A stretch of 64,000 nucleotides of DNA from Variimorphobacter saccharofermentans. Its GTDB lineage: Bacteria > Bacillota > Clostridia > Lachnospirales > Lachnospiraceae. The stretch spans positions 1,889,001 through 1,953,000 of the forward strand of contig NZ_JACEGA010000001.1 of NCBI RefSeq assembly GCF_014174405.1, given 5' to 3'. Both the position numbers and the translations under genes were made by a program. Shown one piece after another: positions 53,187 through 63,734 of this stretch (positions within the stretch are counted from its first letter, which is position 1; the number at the start of each line of letters is the position of its first letter). The notes beneath the pieces are model-generated. The model was not told where the DNA came from. It did no database searches and saw only the letters and a program-made list of their open reading frames with translations.

Positions 53187-54263
53187 ATGAGTATAAAGAA
53201 ATTATTAAAGTCGGTGAATTTATTATTTCTGTTAAAAGTCGGAATAGGATCAGCGGTATCCATTCTACTTGCTGAGAGTATTGGACTATTATATAGTCCT
53301 TCTGCCGGTATCATTACGCTTTTAACCATTCAGAATACCAAGAAGGAGACCATAGCGCTTGCTATTAAAAGAATGGTAGCTTTTTTCCTTGCAACAGGAA
53401 TTATCTATTTGCTGTTTCAAATGATTGGATATACAGCTGTTGCTTTTGGTGGATTTGTTATAATCTTCGTTGCACTTTGCTTTCTTTTTGATTTAAAGGA
53501 AGCAATTTCTATGAATGCTGTATTAATGACGCATTTTCTTATTGAAAAGAGGATGGATATTCCTTTACTTCTTAATGAAATATCGCTCTTATTAATAGGT
53601 ATGGGTATTGGGATCGTTATAAATCTGATTATGCCGAGATATCGACAAAAGATAAGAACTGAGCAGCATAAGCTGGAGGAAGAGATGAAGATGGCGTTGT
53701 ATTCCTTAGGAGAGTTATTAAGGAATAAGGACAGTTGTCTGATACAGGGGACTGCAAATAGTCAGATACCGAATAGGGATGTACAATACAAGCTTTCCCA
53801 AATAAATGCGGAAACACTGGACGTTCAATTTCATCGATTGGAACATTTACTGGAGGAACTCTTAAAAAGTGCATATGAGGATGCGGGCAATACATTACTT
53901 AACAATACCAGATATCTTGTATCATATTTGGAAATGAGGAAGCTTCAGATTGGTGTATTGAAGGAAATAAGAAAGCATATCGACCTTATTCCCGTGCTGT
54001 TAAATCAGACATTTCCCATAGCTGATTTTTTTGATAAAACAGCAGAATCCTTTCATGAAATGAATAATGTGATTGGACTCCTTACAAAGCTGGAAGAACT
54101 TCATCAGGGATTTAAAAAAGACACATTACCGATAACCAGAGAAGAATTTGAATATCGCGCAATCCTATATCAGATTTTAAAGGATATGGAGTATTTTCTT
54201 ATGATAAAACGTAATTTTATTCTGGAGCTTGAAAAAAAGAATATGAAATCCTATTGGTCATAA
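53187..54263 (+). CDS. aromatic-acid exporter family (ArAE/FUSC-like) membrane protein
   Basis: A 358-residue protein. About four hydrophobic helices in residues 10-150 (KVGIGSAVSILLAESIGLLY, SPSAGIITLLTIQNTKKETI, then FGGFVIIFVALCFLFDLKEA and GMGIGIVINLIMPRY) are followed by a helical cytoplasmic domain. This matches the Gram-positive ArAE_1 (DUF939) group. AAGGAGGAGGA precedes the ATG. Function in Firmicutes is not established. It is divergent from the beta-propeller gene. Confidence 0.85.
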   Translation: MSIKKLLKSVNLLFLLKVGIGSAVSILLAESIGLLYSPSAGIITLLTIQNTKKETIALAIKRMVAFFLATGIIYLLFQMIGYTAVAFGGFVIIFVALCFLFDLKEAISMNAVLMTHFLIEKRMDIPLLLNEISLLLIGMGIGIVINLIMPRYRQKIRTEQHKLEEEMKMALYSLGELLRNKDSCLIQGTANSQIPNRDVQYKLSQINAETLDVQFHRLEHLLEELLKSAYEDAGNTLLNNTRYLVSYLEMRKLQIGVLKEIRKHIDLIPVLLNQTFPIADFFDKTAESFHEMNNVIGLLTKLEELHQGFKKDTLPITREEFEYRAILYQILKDMEYFLMIKRNFILELEKKNMKSYWS

Positions 54264-54355
54264 TCGAATAAAACCAATGATCCTTTTACATAATATCATT
54301 AGAAAAGAATCGGCCTCAATTTTATGTGGCATAGACAGAAAGAAAAGGAGCAGCC

Positions 54356-55156
54356 ATGCAGAAAGAAGATAAATTAATGGAAGAGGATCAGGATCAAACT
54401 CATCAAAAGGATGATAATAGTAGAGAGGATAAGGAACGAAAAACACCAAAGGATGAGGAAAATGAAAAGGTCATAAAGGAAAACGAGAATTTAAAGGATC
54501 AGAAAATAAGTGAGTACGGCCAGACGGTTCTGGAAAACGGAAATAATGAACATAAAATACATCTATTGTCCGTCATCGGAGAGATTGAAGGACATGAAGT
54601 ACTTCCCCAGCACAATAAAACAACAAAATATGAGCATGTCCTTCCTCAATTAGCTGCCATTGAAGACAGTACTGACATAGACGGGTTATTAATATTAATC
54701 AATACCGTTGGAGGGGATGTAGAGGCAGGATTGGCAATTGCTGAGATGATTGCCTCCCTAAGTAAACCTACGGTGTCCTTGGTTCTTGGGGGATCACACT
54801 CTATAGGAGTACCGCTAGCAACATCAGCAGACTATAGCTTTATCGTACCAACAGGAACTATGATAATTCATCCTGTCAGAATGAATGGAACGGTTATCGG
54901 GGTAACACAAACCTTTGAATATTTTGAAAAAATACAGGACCGTATCATTCGATTCGTAGTGTCCCATTCGAAAATAGAATATGAACATTTTCGAGGATTA
55001 ATGCTGGATACAAAGCAGCTGGCGAAGGATGTAGGGTCCATTCTGGTAGGTGCTGAGGCTGTGGAAAAGGGTATAATTGATGAAGTCGGAGGAATTAAGG
55101 AAGCACTGAATAAAATCAATGAATTAATTGATGCGAAAAAAGCGGAAAGCTCTTAA
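54356..55156 (+). CDS. tepA: ClpP-class protease TepA
   Basis: A 266-residue serine-protease-fold protein. A charged, lysine/glutamate-rich N-terminal tail (1-55) is followed by the Clp/crotonase domain: IHLLSVIGEIEGHEVLPQHN, LLILINTVGGDVEAGLAIAE, GGSHSIGVPLATSADYSFIV (nucleophile serine region) and TMIIHPVRMNG (histidine region). In Bacillus TepA lies next to ylzJ and spoIIIE, the same neighbourhood as here, and is linked to protein translocation or sporulation. AAAAGGAGCAGCC precedes the ATG. Confidence 0.92.
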   Translation: MQKEDKLMEEDQDQTHQKDDNSREDKERKTPKDEENEKVIKENENLKDQKISEYGQTVLENGNNEHKIHLLSVIGEIEGHEVLPQHNKTTKYEHVLPQLAAIEDSTDIDGLLILINTVGGDVEAGLAIAEMIASLSKPTVSLVLGGSHSIGVPLATSADYSFIVPTGTMIIHPVRMNGTVIGVTQTFEYFEKIQDRIIRFVVSHSKIEYEHFRGLMLDTKQLAKDVGSILVGAEAVEKGIIDEVGGIKEALNKINELIDAKKAESS

Positions 55157-55195
55157 TGAGCCACATAGACAGCTAAGGAAGGAGGGTGATCCCAA

Positions 55196-55429
55196 ATGCT
55201 CTATACGGTAATGCCACTGGAGCGTATCTATTCGAACCGAAATGAAGCAATTCCGAAAGACAAAACAATGATACCGACGGAAGCGGAATATAAAGAGATT
55301 AGTTTACCCCATGGAAGAATTGTTACCAGGAGAGAAGGGGACAGTTATATCATCGAAAGAATAAACTCCACCGATATGAAGGACTACCTATGTGATGAAT
55401 ATTCCCCTGGAAAAAAGTATTATCATTAA
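55196..55429 (+). CDS. YlzJ-like protein
   Basis: A 77-residue protein matching the YlzJ-like family: MLYTVMPLERIYSNRNEAIP, then YKEISLPHGRIVTRREGDSY and IIERINSTD. AAGGAGGGTGA precedes the ATG. The family is almost always beside tepA and spoIIIE in spore-formers; its function is unknown. Confidence 0.88.
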   Translation: MLYTVMPLERIYSNRNEAIPKDKTMIPTEAEYKEISLPHGRIVTRREGDSYIIERINSTDMKDYLCDEYSPGKKYYH

Positions 55430-55489
55430 ATCATTATAATGAAAAACTTCAGATACCTTTGATTACCTATAGAATTCAAATAAATCTAA

Positions 55490-55578
55490 TAAGAGTCTTC
55501 CGACTCTTTTCATAATTTACTAAAATAATCTATTGATAGCAGGTGATTTCTCAGAAAGAGTCACCTGTTTTTATTTTT
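55490..55578 (+). terminator. two terminators after ylzJ
   Basis: AAGAGTC-TTCC-GACTCTTTTC (about 55492-55511) and CAGGTGA-loop-TCACCTG (55540-55567) followed by TTTTTATTTTT. The second is strong. Confidence 0.8.
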
Positions 55579-55638
55579 CCTGAACTGATTTAAACAGGAT
55601 TGGAGCTGGATTCATCTAGATGGGTATACACATGACTT

Positions 55639-55946
55639 GGTACTTGGATTCTGTAATATAGAGAACTCTATGTAACACATAAGTACCGATAGGATGTGAG
55701 CGAGCACAGGGAGTGTATATTTATAAATAGCGGGGCTCTATTATGGACGGTACTTGGACTCTGTGTTCAGAGTCCTATGTACCGTGAAGAACCGCTAGAA
55801 TAGGTGGGAATATATCCATAACGGAGCATTTGCACTAGTCGGTACTTAGGCTCTGTATTTTAGAGCCTTATGTACCGTTACTAAATGCAATTAAGCGCGA
55901 GCGGCTCCGTGGCGGATATATTCCCACCTAGATTCAGCGGTTCTTC
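55639..55946. repeat. nested palindromic repeat, family 3
   Basis: Three related hairpins: GGTACTT..AAGTACC (55639-55687), CGGTACTTGGACTCTG..CAGAGTCCTATGTACCG (55748-55784) and CGGTACTTAGGCTCTG..AGAGCCTTATGTACCG (55840-55877). The third is enclosed by an outer arm GAAGAACCGCT..AGGTGGGAATATATCC (55786-55817) that matches GGATATATTCCCACCTAGATTCAGCGGTTCTTC-type sequence at 55914-55946, with GGAGC/GGCTCC and GCATTT/AAATGC stems between. It fills the 611-bp gap before the spoIIIE-type gene together with the terminators. Confidence 0.75.
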
Positions 55947-56040
55947 ATAAACAGTATTCTTTATTTTGACTTGCATATCATTTTTAGGAAAGGTATAATG
56001 AACTGTGGGAATATTATTGTAATGGAGGATTTGATAGCAA

Positions 56041-58677
56041 ATGGCTCCCAAATCGAAAACGAAAAAACGAGCAAATACACAAAAGAAGAATTATAATAAA
56101 GAGAGACAAAAAAATGTTAAAGAAAGCGGTGCTATTCAGGATGAGATTATCCTGGTGATTACATTAGTTGTCTCAATTTTATTATTCTTAAGCAACTTTG
56201 ATTTAAGTGGGAAAGTGGGTAAGTATGTAAGCGGCTTTACCTTCGGTGTTATTGGAATGGAAGCCTATATATTACCCTTTATTATATTTTTTCTGACTGC
56301 GTTTCATCTCTCGAATGTAGGAAGCAAGAAAGCCGGACGTAAAATAATTAGTGTGATTGTATTCTTTGTTGCACTATCTGCTTTGCTGCAATTAATTTCC
56401 ATGGGATCCTATGACGGGACAATCAAGATTTATGAATATTACACCATTTCCTCCAAAGAACGGATCGGTGGTGGAATACTCGGTGGTATTCAGGTAATGA
56501 TATTATGCGGTTTATTTGAAGAGGTTGCCACATATATCATTTTAATTTCTGTTATGCTGATTTCGTTTATTGTGATCTCTGGTAAAGCAATATTCACATA
56601 TATTGCAGGCAAAAGTAAGGTATCATATGAAGAAAGAAAGGAATATCAAAGGCTTCGTAGAGAAGAACAGGAAGAACTTGAGAGAAGGATGCCTGCCCAC
56701 GATCAAGGGAGAAGACCGCCAAAGACCTTTATATTGGATCCATCAATACAGACGGCAGGTCCCACTGCGAAAGGAAAATCGACAGAGAATGCTGCCGTGG
56801 TTTCGATGAATGATCGAAAGGCTAGGAAAGGTCAGAAAGTTGAGAATACGGAAAAGCCTTCTTTTAATTTTCATACTCTATTTGAAGGACATGCACATAA
56901 TGTTACGGAAAAAAGCAATCAATCACTTGAGCAGACTGGTCCAATTCCTCTATATGAGGAAGAACTCCGGAATAAATTCGGCACCGATTCTATGGATTTT
57001 GAAGAAGAACCGGTAGAAATAGATACCAGTACTCCTTATATCAAAACTCCTGAAATAGAGAATATATCATTCTCAGATCCTGTTGAACCAGTTCCGGACA
57101 TGACTACAGACGTAGTACCACCGGAACAACATTCCGTTAAACAACAGGAAAAGATTACGAAAAGTACTACAGAAGTAGAAAATATAGAAATTGACCAGAC
57201 ATCCAAACAAAAGGAATATATCTTCCCGCCAACTAATCTACTTGCAGCTCCAAAGATGAAAAGTAACAAAGGCGTATCCCCTGAAAGAGAACTGAAGGAA
57301 ACGGCGATGAAGCTTCAGAACACACTGGAAAGCTTTGGAGTACATGTTACCATAACAAATGTAAGCTGTGGTCCTGCGGTTACCCGTTATGAGCTTCAGC
57401 CAGAACAGGGTGTTAAGGTAAGTCGAATTACCGCACTGGCGGACGATATCAAACTGAACTTGGCTGCGGCAGATATAAGAATTGAAGCGCCGATTCCCGG
57501 TAAAGCGGCAGTCGGTATCGAGGTCCCTAATAAAGAGAACTCGATGGTTGCCTTTAGAGAGCTTATAGAAAGCAGGGAATTTACCGGACACCCATCGGAT
57601 ATTGCATTTGCAGTAGGTAAGGATATCGGAGGACAGACGATTATTACGGATATTGCCAAGATGCCACATCTATTAATCGCCGGCGCTACCGGTTCCGGTA
57701 AATCAGTCTGTATCAATACTTTAGTAATGAGTATTTTATATAAGGCGAAGCCCTCCGATGTGCGATTAATCATGGTGGACCCTAAGGTGGTAGAGTTAAG
57801 TGTCTATAATGGAATACCACATTTGCTAATACCGGTAGTCACAGACCCCAAAAAGGCTTCAGCAGCATTAAACTGGGCCGTTATGGAGATGACGGAGAGA
57901 TATAAGAAATTTGCTGATGCCGGAGTAAGAGACCTGAAAGGATATAATGAGAAGGTAGCTCAGGTAGCACACTTAAATGATGAAAGCTGTCAGAAGCTTC
58001 CACAGATTGTAATTATTATTGACGAGTTAGCGGATCTTATGATGGTTGCTCCAGGAGAAGTGGAGGATGCTATCTGTCGTCTTGCCCAGATGGCAAGAGC
58101 AGCCGGTCTGCATCTGATTATAGCTACACAAAGGCCTTCGGTTAATGTAATAACAGGATTAATTAAAGCAAACATTCCTTCAAGAATTGCCTTTGCGGTA
58201 TCCTCTGCCATTGATTCCAGAACCATTCTTGATGGTTCCGGAGCTGAGAAGCTGCTTGGTAAGGGTGATATGCTGTTTTTCCCTTCCGGATATCCAAAGC
58301 CAGTTCGTATTCAGGGAGCATTTATATCGGATAAAGAGGTAAGCTCCGTTGTTGAGTTTTTAAAGAAGAACAATAATGAAGCCCAGTATAGTGATGATAT
58401 TCATGAGAAAATAAATAATGCGAAGCCTGGTGAAACATCACTTAGTGGTGGGGATGACAGGGATGAATATTTTGCCGAAGCAGGAAAATTCATTATTGAA
58501 AAGGATAAGGCATCCATTGGTATGCTGCAAAGAGTATATAAGATTGGATTTAATCGTGCTGCAAGAATTATGGATCAGCTTGCCGAAGCAGGAGTGGTTG
58601 GGCCGGAGGAAGGAACGAAACCCAGAAAGGTACTGATGACCCAAGAGGAGTTTGAGCAGTATCTGGAGGAGTATTAG
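56041..58677 (+). CDS. FtsK/SpoIIIE-family DNA translocase
   Basis: An 878-residue membrane DNA pump that moves chromosome through the division or sporulation septum. A basic N-terminus is followed by about four membrane helices (residues 35-190), a charged linker (200-400), and the motor from about 415: [20 protein letters not shown], Walker [18 protein letters not shown] near 548-555, Walker [14 protein letters not shown] and [20 protein letters not shown]. The C-terminal gamma winged helix ([20 protein letters not shown]) reads KOPS/SRS-type DNA. TepA and YlzJ upstream support the SpoIIIE identity. TGGAGGATTTG precedes the ATG. Confidence 0.95.
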   Translation: MAPKSKTKKRANTQKKNYNKERQKNVKESGAIQDEIILVITLVVSILLFLSNFDLSGKVGKYVSGFTFGVIGMEAYILPFIIFFLTAFHLSNVGSKKAGRKIISVIVFFVALSALLQLISMGSYDGTIKIYEYYTISSKERIGGGILGGIQVMILCGLFEEVATYIILISVMLISFIVISGKAIFTYIAGKSKVSYEERKEYQRLRREEQEELERRMPAHDQGRRPPKTFILDPSIQTAGPTAKGKSTENAAVVSMNDRKARKGQKVENTEKPSFNFHTLFEGHAHNVTEKSNQSLEQTGPIPLYEEELRNKFGTDSMDFEEEPVEIDTSTPYIKTPEIENISFSDPVEPVPDMTTDVVPPEQHSVKQQEKITKSTTEVENIEIDQTSKQKEYIFPPTNLLAAPKMKSNKGVSPERELKETAMKLQNTLESFGVHVTITNVSCGPAVTRYELQPEQGVKVSRITALADDIKLNLAAADIRIEAPIPGKAAVGIEVPNKENSMVAFRELIESREFTGHPSDIAFAVGKDIGGQTIITDIAKMPHLLIAGATGSGKSVCINTLVMSILYKAKPSDVRLIMVDPKVVELSVYNGIPHLLIPVVTDPKKASAALNWAVMEMTERYKKFADAGVRDLKGYNEKVAQVAHLNDESCQKLPQIVIIIDELADLMMVAPGEVEDAICRLAQMARAAGLHLIIATQRPSVNVITGLIKANIPSRIAFAVSSAIDSRTILDGSGAEKLLGKGDMLFFPSGYPKPVRIQGAFISDKEVSSVVEFLKKNNNEAQYSDDIHEKINNAKPGETSLSGGDDRDEYFAEAGKFIIEKDKASIGMLQRVYKIGFNRAARIMDQLAEAGVVGPEEGTKPRKVLMTQEEFEQYLEEY

Positions 58678-58683
58678 AATACG

Positions 58684-59559
58684 ATGAAGGGCATATTGGT
58701 AATTAACGAATTTTTACGTACAAATAAGTTCAATGAAATTCACAATTGGCTTCTGGAAGCAGCTAAGCGCCAGAATATTGAACTTCAGATTAAGACGAAT
58801 GCGGAGATCATGATTGATATTGCAGGAAACAGTAAGCCACAGGAGGAGCGAGTTGCGGATTTTGTTCTTTTCTGGGATAAAGATATTAAGCTTGCATATT
58901 ATTTGGAGCAATTAGGCTATCCGGTCTTTAATTCCTCGAAGGCCATTGAAATCTGTGATAACAAAGCCTTAACCCATTTGACCTTAATGAATGCCGGATT
59001 ACCAATGCCAAGAACAATCGTAGCTCCGTATACCTTTGCGAATATTGGTTATACGAATTATATTTTCCTTGATAACATAGCGAAATCGCTGAGCTTTCCA
59101 ATTATCATAAAAGAAAGCTTTGGCTCCTTCGGACAACAGGTCTACCTGGCGAAAAATAAAGAAGAACTGAAACAAAAGGTAAAAAAACTCGGAACGAAAT
59201 CAATGATTTTTCAGGAATATATTGCATCCAGTTATGGCAGGGATATTCGATTACAGGTAGTGGGGAATAAAGTAGTGGCTGCCATGTATCGATATTCCGA
59301 AGAGGGGGACTTTCGTGCGAATGTAACCATTGGAGGTAAAATGAAGCCCTATCAGCCAACAATGACAGAATGTGATCTGGCAATACGTTGCTGTGAAATA
59401 ATAGGGCTCGATTTTGCCGGAGTTGATATATTATTCGGGGAACAGGGAGAACCTATCCTCTGTGAAGTGAATTCCAATGCCCATTTTAAAAACATATATG
59501 ATTGCACAGGTGTTAACGCAGCGGATTATATTATTTCACATATTAAAAGTAAGCGATAG
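58684..59559 (+). CDS. RimK-type ATP-grasp ligase, first copy
   Basis: A 291-residue ATP-grasp protein: KALTHLTLMNAGLPMPRTIV, FPIIIKESFGSFGQQVYLAK (ATP-binding loop), FQEYIASSYGRDIRLQVVGN and LCEVNSNAHFKNIYDCTGVN with metal-binding Glu and Asn. The fold resembles RimK-type glutamate ligases, which form peptide-like bonds with amino acids. It starts six bases after the spoIIIE stop, so it is probably co-transcribed. The substrate is unknown. A related gene follows at 59660. Confidence 0.88.
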   Translation: MKGILVINEFLRTNKFNEIHNWLLEAAKRQNIELQIKTNAEIMIDIAGNSKPQEERVADFVLFWDKDIKLAYYLEQLGYPVFNSSKAIEICDNKALTHLTLMNAGLPMPRTIVAPYTFANIGYTNYIFLDNIAKSLSFPIIIKESFGSFGQQVYLAKNKEELKQKVKKLGTKSMIFQEYIASSYGRDIRLQVVGNKVVAAMYRYSEEGDFRANVTIGGKMKPYQPTMTECDLAIRCCEIIGLDFAGVDILFGEQGEPILCEVNSNAHFKNIYDCTGVNAADYIISHIKSKR

Positions 59560-59659
59560 AAAGTACACTTTACGAACTTCCTATTAAAAGTATATAAATA
59601 GAAAATACGCTTTGTAAATTATCTATTGTCATGAATTGTGGTGAGAAAGTGATAACGTT

Positions 59660-60637
59660 ATGATAGCATGGATTATTTATTTTCGCGATAATGCTGATTA
59701 TAATGCACAATATATTCAGTATTATATGGAGGAAGGAAAAAAGCTTGGCATTACAGTCAGGCTTATTCTTGTTGAGGAGCTTGAATATGGCGTCAGAAAT
59801 AATCAGTGGTTTGTTACCTATCAGAATAAAGAGATTGAGAAACCCGATTTTATTATTAATCGCACCATATATCCTTTACTATCGAAGCAATTTGAATATA
59901 TGGGGATTCCGGTATTCAATAATTCCTTTGTTTCAGAGATATGTAATGATAAGGCAAGAACCTATCAGCACTTAGCAAGAACTGGAATCTCCATGATAGA
60001 CACCTGTTTCTATAAGAATACACGGATTAAGGAACTACTCAACCGAAGAGATGGAGCTTCATCGACAGTGATCAAATCGGTAGATGGCCATGGTGGACAG
60101 CAAGTATTTTTATTAAGTGATTGCATTCGTTCCGGGAATAATAAAAAACAAGAAGATATGATACAAAGACTGGGACACTCCGATGTGGTGGTACAGCCCC
60201 TTATCGGAGGACGACATCAGGATTTGAGGGTATATGTCATCGGTACTGAGATTATTGCAGCCGTTCTTCGAACCGCCAAAGAGGGCTTTAAATCCAACTT
60301 TTCCCTCGGTGGAGATGTCAGAAGCTATGAGCTTTCGCCTGATGAAATAGAGATCGTTCAAAAAATTATTAATGAATTTGAGTTTGGGTTAGTAGGAATT
60401 GATTTTATCATAGGAGATAAAGGTGAGCTAATCTTTAATGAGATTGAGGATGTAGTAGGGTCAAGAATGCTTTATCGATGCTCTGACATTAATATTGTGG
60501 AGTTGTATTTAAAGCATATCCTTAAAAACATTAAATCAATGTTAGTAACTCCTTGGGAGTATCAATCAGATAGTCAGCACCCGCATTTCGTAAAACTTCA
60601 CGACAACGAAAACCCCAAGTCACTCCGATACATGTGA
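59660..60637 (+). CDS. RimK-type ATP-grasp ligase, second copy
   Basis: A 325-residue ATP-grasp protein related to its neighbour: ARTYQHLARTGISMIDTCFY, STVIKSVDGHGGQQVFLLSD, VVQPLIGGRHQDLRVYVIGT, FGLVGIDFIIGDKGELIFNE and IEDVVGSRMLYRCSDINIVE. It has Glu-Ile-Glu-Asp where the first copy has Glu-Val-Asn-Ser, so the metal site differs. The last 107 bases overlap the end of the convergent HAD gene. The pair may act on two related substrates; this is inference. Confidence 0.87.
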   Translation: MIAWIIYFRDNADYNAQYIQYYMEEGKKLGITVRLILVEELEYGVRNNQWFVTYQNKEIEKPDFIINRTIYPLLSKQFEYMGIPVFNNSFVSEICNDKARTYQHLARTGISMIDTCFYKNTRIKELLNRRDGASSTVIKSVDGHGGQQVFLLSDCIRSGNNKKQEDMIQRLGHSDVVVQPLIGGRHQDLRVYVIGTEIIAAVLRTAKEGFKSNFSLGGDVRSYELSPDEIEIVQKIINEFEFGLVGIDFIIGDKGELIFNEIEDVVGSRMLYRCSDINIVELYLKHILKNIKSMLVTPWEYQSDSQHPHFVKLHDNENPKSLRYM

Positions 60638-61175
60638 TTCCGGCATTTTTGGCAGTCTGTACATCGGTTTCTGAATCTCCTACCAATACAGTACTTTCTA
60701 GATTAGAGCCCAGTTGCTCAATTGCAGTAAATATGCTATCCGGAGCAGGCTTACGTCTGATTTCAGCAGTTTCACCGATTGCAACGGGAATCATAGAACC
60801 AAAGTATGTTTTGGAAAGAGACTTCACTGCAGTATCATATTTATTCGAAACAATCGCCAGTTTGTAATTGAATCGGTATAAGTCTAAAAGCAGTTCCATA
60901 ATACCGTCATAGGGTCTGGTTTTGTTTTGCATATTATGACTATAATGCTCTTTAAATTCCATAAGAATTTGATCTACTTCCTCCTCGTTGCAAGAGGTTG
61001 GAACGGAAAGACGAACCAGATTTCTCACTCCATTTCCGACAAATGAACGAACATCCTCTATGGTTCTCGGAGAGAACCCCTTTAATATTAATATCTCATT
61101 TAAACTATCACGCAAATCATCTAATGTATTTAATAAAGTTCCATCCAAATCAAATATTATGGTATTGTATTTCAT
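60531..61175 (-). CDS. HAD-family phosphatase (phosphoglycolate phosphatase/pyrophosphatase PpaX-like)
   Basis: A 214-residue HAD hydrolase on the minus strand: IIFDLDGTLLNTLDDLRDSL (nucleophile Asp in DLDGT), YKLAIVSNKYDTAVKSLSKT (motif II Ser), EIRRKPAPDSIFTAIEQLGS (Lys of motif III) and TVLVGDSETDVQTAKNAGIT (acid pair). It fits phosphoglycolate phosphatase or PpaX. Its 3' end overlaps the ATP-grasp gene by 107 bases tail to tail. Confidence 0.92.
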   Translation of the reverse strand: MKYNTIIFDLDGTLLNTLDDLRDSLNEILILKGFSPRTIEDVRSFVGNGVRNLVRLSVPTSCNEEEVDQILMEFKEHYSHNMQNKTRPYDGIMELLLDLYRFNYKLAIVSNKYDTAVKSLSKTYFGSMIPVAIGETAEIRRKPAPDSIFTAIEQLGSNLESTVLVGDSETDVQTAKNAGITCIGVTWGFRCREVLRNAGADYLIDTPKELLTLI

Positions 61176-61541
61176 GAACTACATCCTTTCGTTATACTAA
61201 ATATCAGTTTAAAAAAGTGTTTTATATTAACTAATTAGAAGCAATTGACATTATTTTAAATAAACACATCTGTAGTATATACATAAAGCATTTCGAAACG
61301 CAAGTAGTTTTTATGTTTCAAATTATTTTCAAAGAATTCCTTTAAGCAGTCCTGATATATTTCTATTGAAATATGGAAGGGGAATCCTTATAATAAACTT
61401 TGTGCCTATGTTTTGATGATACAATACGAATCAACTGTTTACGATGTAAAATCTAATAAAATAATTTATACATACTTCGGCTTATTTAACATTAGTTAAT
61501 GAATATAAAGCGATTATTAATTTTGAAAGGCGGGTATCGGT
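61176..61541. other. intergenic region between the HAD gene and fhs
   Basis: About 366 AT-rich bases between divergent genes. It contains CAATTGACATT near 61247 with no matching -10, and a hairpin ATATTTC-TATT-GAAATAT near 61357-61374. I looked for a tetrahydrofolate riboswitch and did not find one. The fhs start is preceded by GAAAGGCGGG. Confidence 0.5.
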
Positions 61542-63212
61542 ATGAAATCGGATATTGAAATTGCACAGGGAGCGAATTTAGTCCATATTAAGGAAGTAGC
61601 AGCTAAACTTAACATCGCTGAAGATGATCTGGAGTTCTACGGAAAATATAAAGCAAAGCTTTCTGATGAGTTGTGGGACAAGGTAAAGGATAGACCGGAC
61701 GGCAAACTGGTACTAGTTACAGCAATTAATCCGACTCCGGCAGGTGAAGGAAAGACCACAACCACGGTAGGTCTTGGACAGGCATTGGGTAAAATGAATA
61801 TAAAGTCCGTTATTGCGTTACGCGAGCCGTCCTTAGGGCCATGCTTTGGTATAAAGGGAGGAGCAGCCGGTGGCGGTAATGCACAGGTGGTTCCGATGGA
61901 GGATTTGAATTTACATTTTACCGGTGATTTTCATGCAATTACATCAGCAAATAATTTATTGGCTGCTATGCTGGACAATCATATACAACAGGGAAATGCT
62001 TTAAACATCGATACGAATCAGGTGGTATGGAAACGATGCGTGGATATGAATGACCGAGTATTACGCAATATCGTCGTGGGATTAGGACGTAAAGCCGATG
62101 GTGTGGTAAGAGAGGATCATTTTATAATTACAGTGGCATCGGAGATAATGGCGGTACTATGTCTTGCTGAGAATATGACGGATTTAAAGGAACGTTTAGG
62201 ACGAATTGTTATTGCCTATACTTATGACGGTAAGCCTGTCACAGCGAAGCAAATTAATGCGGTTGGTGCTATGGCAGCACTCTTAAAGGATGCTCTTAAG
62301 CCGAATTTGATACAGACTCTTGAGAATACTCCTGCAATCATTCACGGGGGACCCTTCGCTAATATTGCACATGGCTGCAACAGCGTAAGAGCAACAAAAA
62401 CAGCACTTAAGCTAGCCGATGTAGTAGTTACGGAAGCAGGATTTGGAGCGGATCTCGGTGCAGAGAAATTCCTCGATATTAAATGCCGTATGGCCGGATT
62501 AAAACCGGATGCTATTGTATTGGTAGCTACCATCAGAGCGTTGAAATATAATGGCGGTGTACCCAAGACAGAGCTATCCAAAGAAAATCTACAGGCACTT
62601 AAGAGTGGTATTGTAAATCTGGAAAAGCATATTGAAAACCTGCAAAAATACGGTGTACCGGTAATTGTGAGCCTGAATCGTTTTATTACAGATACAGAAG
62701 CAGAGCTATCCTTTGTGAAGGAATTCTGCGAAAGCCGTAATTGTGAATTCTCTCTTTGTGAAGTATGGGAGAAAGGTGGAGAGGGTGGCATCGATCTGGC
62801 AAATAAGGTTCTTACTACCATTAAGACGAAGGAAAGTAATTATAAACCACTTTATGATGTAAAGCTATCCATCAAAGAAAAAATTGAAACAATAGCTAAG
62901 GAAATTTACGGTGCAGAGGGAGTTACCTATGATCCTGCTGCCGAAGCGGCAATAAAATCTATTGAATCACTGGGTTATAAGGAACTGCCAGTATGTATGG
63001 CAAAGAACCAATACTCCTTATCGGATGATCCTACAAAGCTGGGAAGACCAACCGGATTTACTATCAATATTCGTGAGGTTTATGTTTCTGCCGGTGCAGG
63101 ATTTGTGGTAGCAATCACAGGCACAATAATGACAATGCCTGGATTGCCTAAAATTCCTGCTGCTGAAGGAATTGATGTGGATGAGAACGGTAGAATAACA
63201 GGGCTATTCTAA
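61542..63212 (+). CDS. fhs: formate-tetrahydrofolate ligase
   Basis: A 556-residue enzyme that makes 10-formyl-THF from formate, THF and ATP; standard length. The P-loop is [18 protein letters not shown] near residue 65. Other family blocks are [59 protein letters not shown] and [20 protein letters not shown]. It serves one-carbon metabolism, and the Wood-Ljungdahl pathway in acetogens. No other acetogenesis gene is in the window. Confidence 0.98.
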   Translation: MKSDIEIAQGANLVHIKEVAAKLNIAEDDLEFYGKYKAKLSDELWDKVKDRPDGKLVLVTAINPTPAGEGKTTTTVGLGQALGKMNIKSVIALREPSLGPCFGIKGGAAGGGNAQVVPMEDLNLHFTGDFHAITSANNLLAAMLDNHIQQGNALNIDTNQVVWKRCVDMNDRVLRNIVVGLGRKADGVVREDHFIITVASEIMAVLCLAENMTDLKERLGRIVIAYTYDGKPVTAKQINAVGAMAALLKDALKPNLIQTLENTPAIIHGGPFANIAHGCNSVRATKTALKLADVVVTEAGFGADLGAEKFLDIKCRMAGLKPDAIVLVATIRALKYNGGVPKTELSKENLQALKSGIVNLEKHIENLQKYGVPVIVSLNRFITDTEAELSFVKEFCESRNCEFSLCEVWEKGGEGGIDLANKVLTTIKTKESNYKPLYDVKLSIKEKIETIAKEIYGAEGVTYDPAAEAAIKSIESLGYKELPVCMAKNQYSLSDDPTKLGRPTGFTINIREVYVSAGAGFVVAITGTIMTMPGLPKIPAAEGIDVDENGRITGLF

Positions 63213-63223
63213 AGGGATTTGTA

Positions 63224-63434
63224 CAAGGTAAGATTGAATATTAGGTAGGGATGGGGATACGGTAATGATATGTATTTCCTTACCTCTACATCCATCCGTA
63301 CATTGTCCGTAACTGATTTGACATATAATGAATGTCAATCCGTTACGGACAATTTTTGTACGTCTGTAACGGTAAAGGAAATACATTTATCATTACCGTA
63401 CCCCTTCACCTACCTAATATTCAATCTTACCTTG
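63224..63434. repeat. palindromic intergenic repeat, family 4
   Basis: CAAGGTAAGATTGAATATTA.. at 63224 pairs with ..TAATATTCAATCTTACCTTG ending at 63434, and the pairing continues inward through GGTAGG/CCTACC, TACGGTAATGATATGTATTTCC/ GGAAATACATTTATCATTACCGTA-type arms and a central TTGTCCGTAAC/GTTACGGACAA. The element is about 211 bp and starts 12 bases after the fhs stop. The remaining 300 bases before the last gene are AT-rich without a clear signal. Confidence 0.85.
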
Positions 63435-63734
63435 GGATATAGGTAATGCAAAAAAATACTGATAGATAGAGAATTATGGTGGGAGATACATTGATTAATA
63501 TATATTTATGCGTTTTATAAAGTTAAAAAATATATTAAAAGATTACTTGTTTAATATGATTTTGGCCATACAGGGGGAGTTGCTACTTTTTGTATAATTA
63601 TGCCAATTTTATATTTATAGTAAATTATAACTAATTATACATAAATTATTGACTTAACTAAATTAAGAGTATAAAGTCTTTAATGGTAACATATGTAAGA
63701 ATGAACTAGATACAAAAGTAGCAGGAGGACAGAT

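Noticed and set aside
61200..61541. Tetrahydrofolate riboswitch before fhs
   Set aside because: I looked for the conserved pseudoknot segments and did not see them; the region is plain AT-rich sequence with one small hairpin.
62342..62821. 159-codon minus-strand frame opposite fhs
   Set aside because: The plus strand encodes the uninterrupted, fully conserved formate-tetrahydrofolate ligase there.
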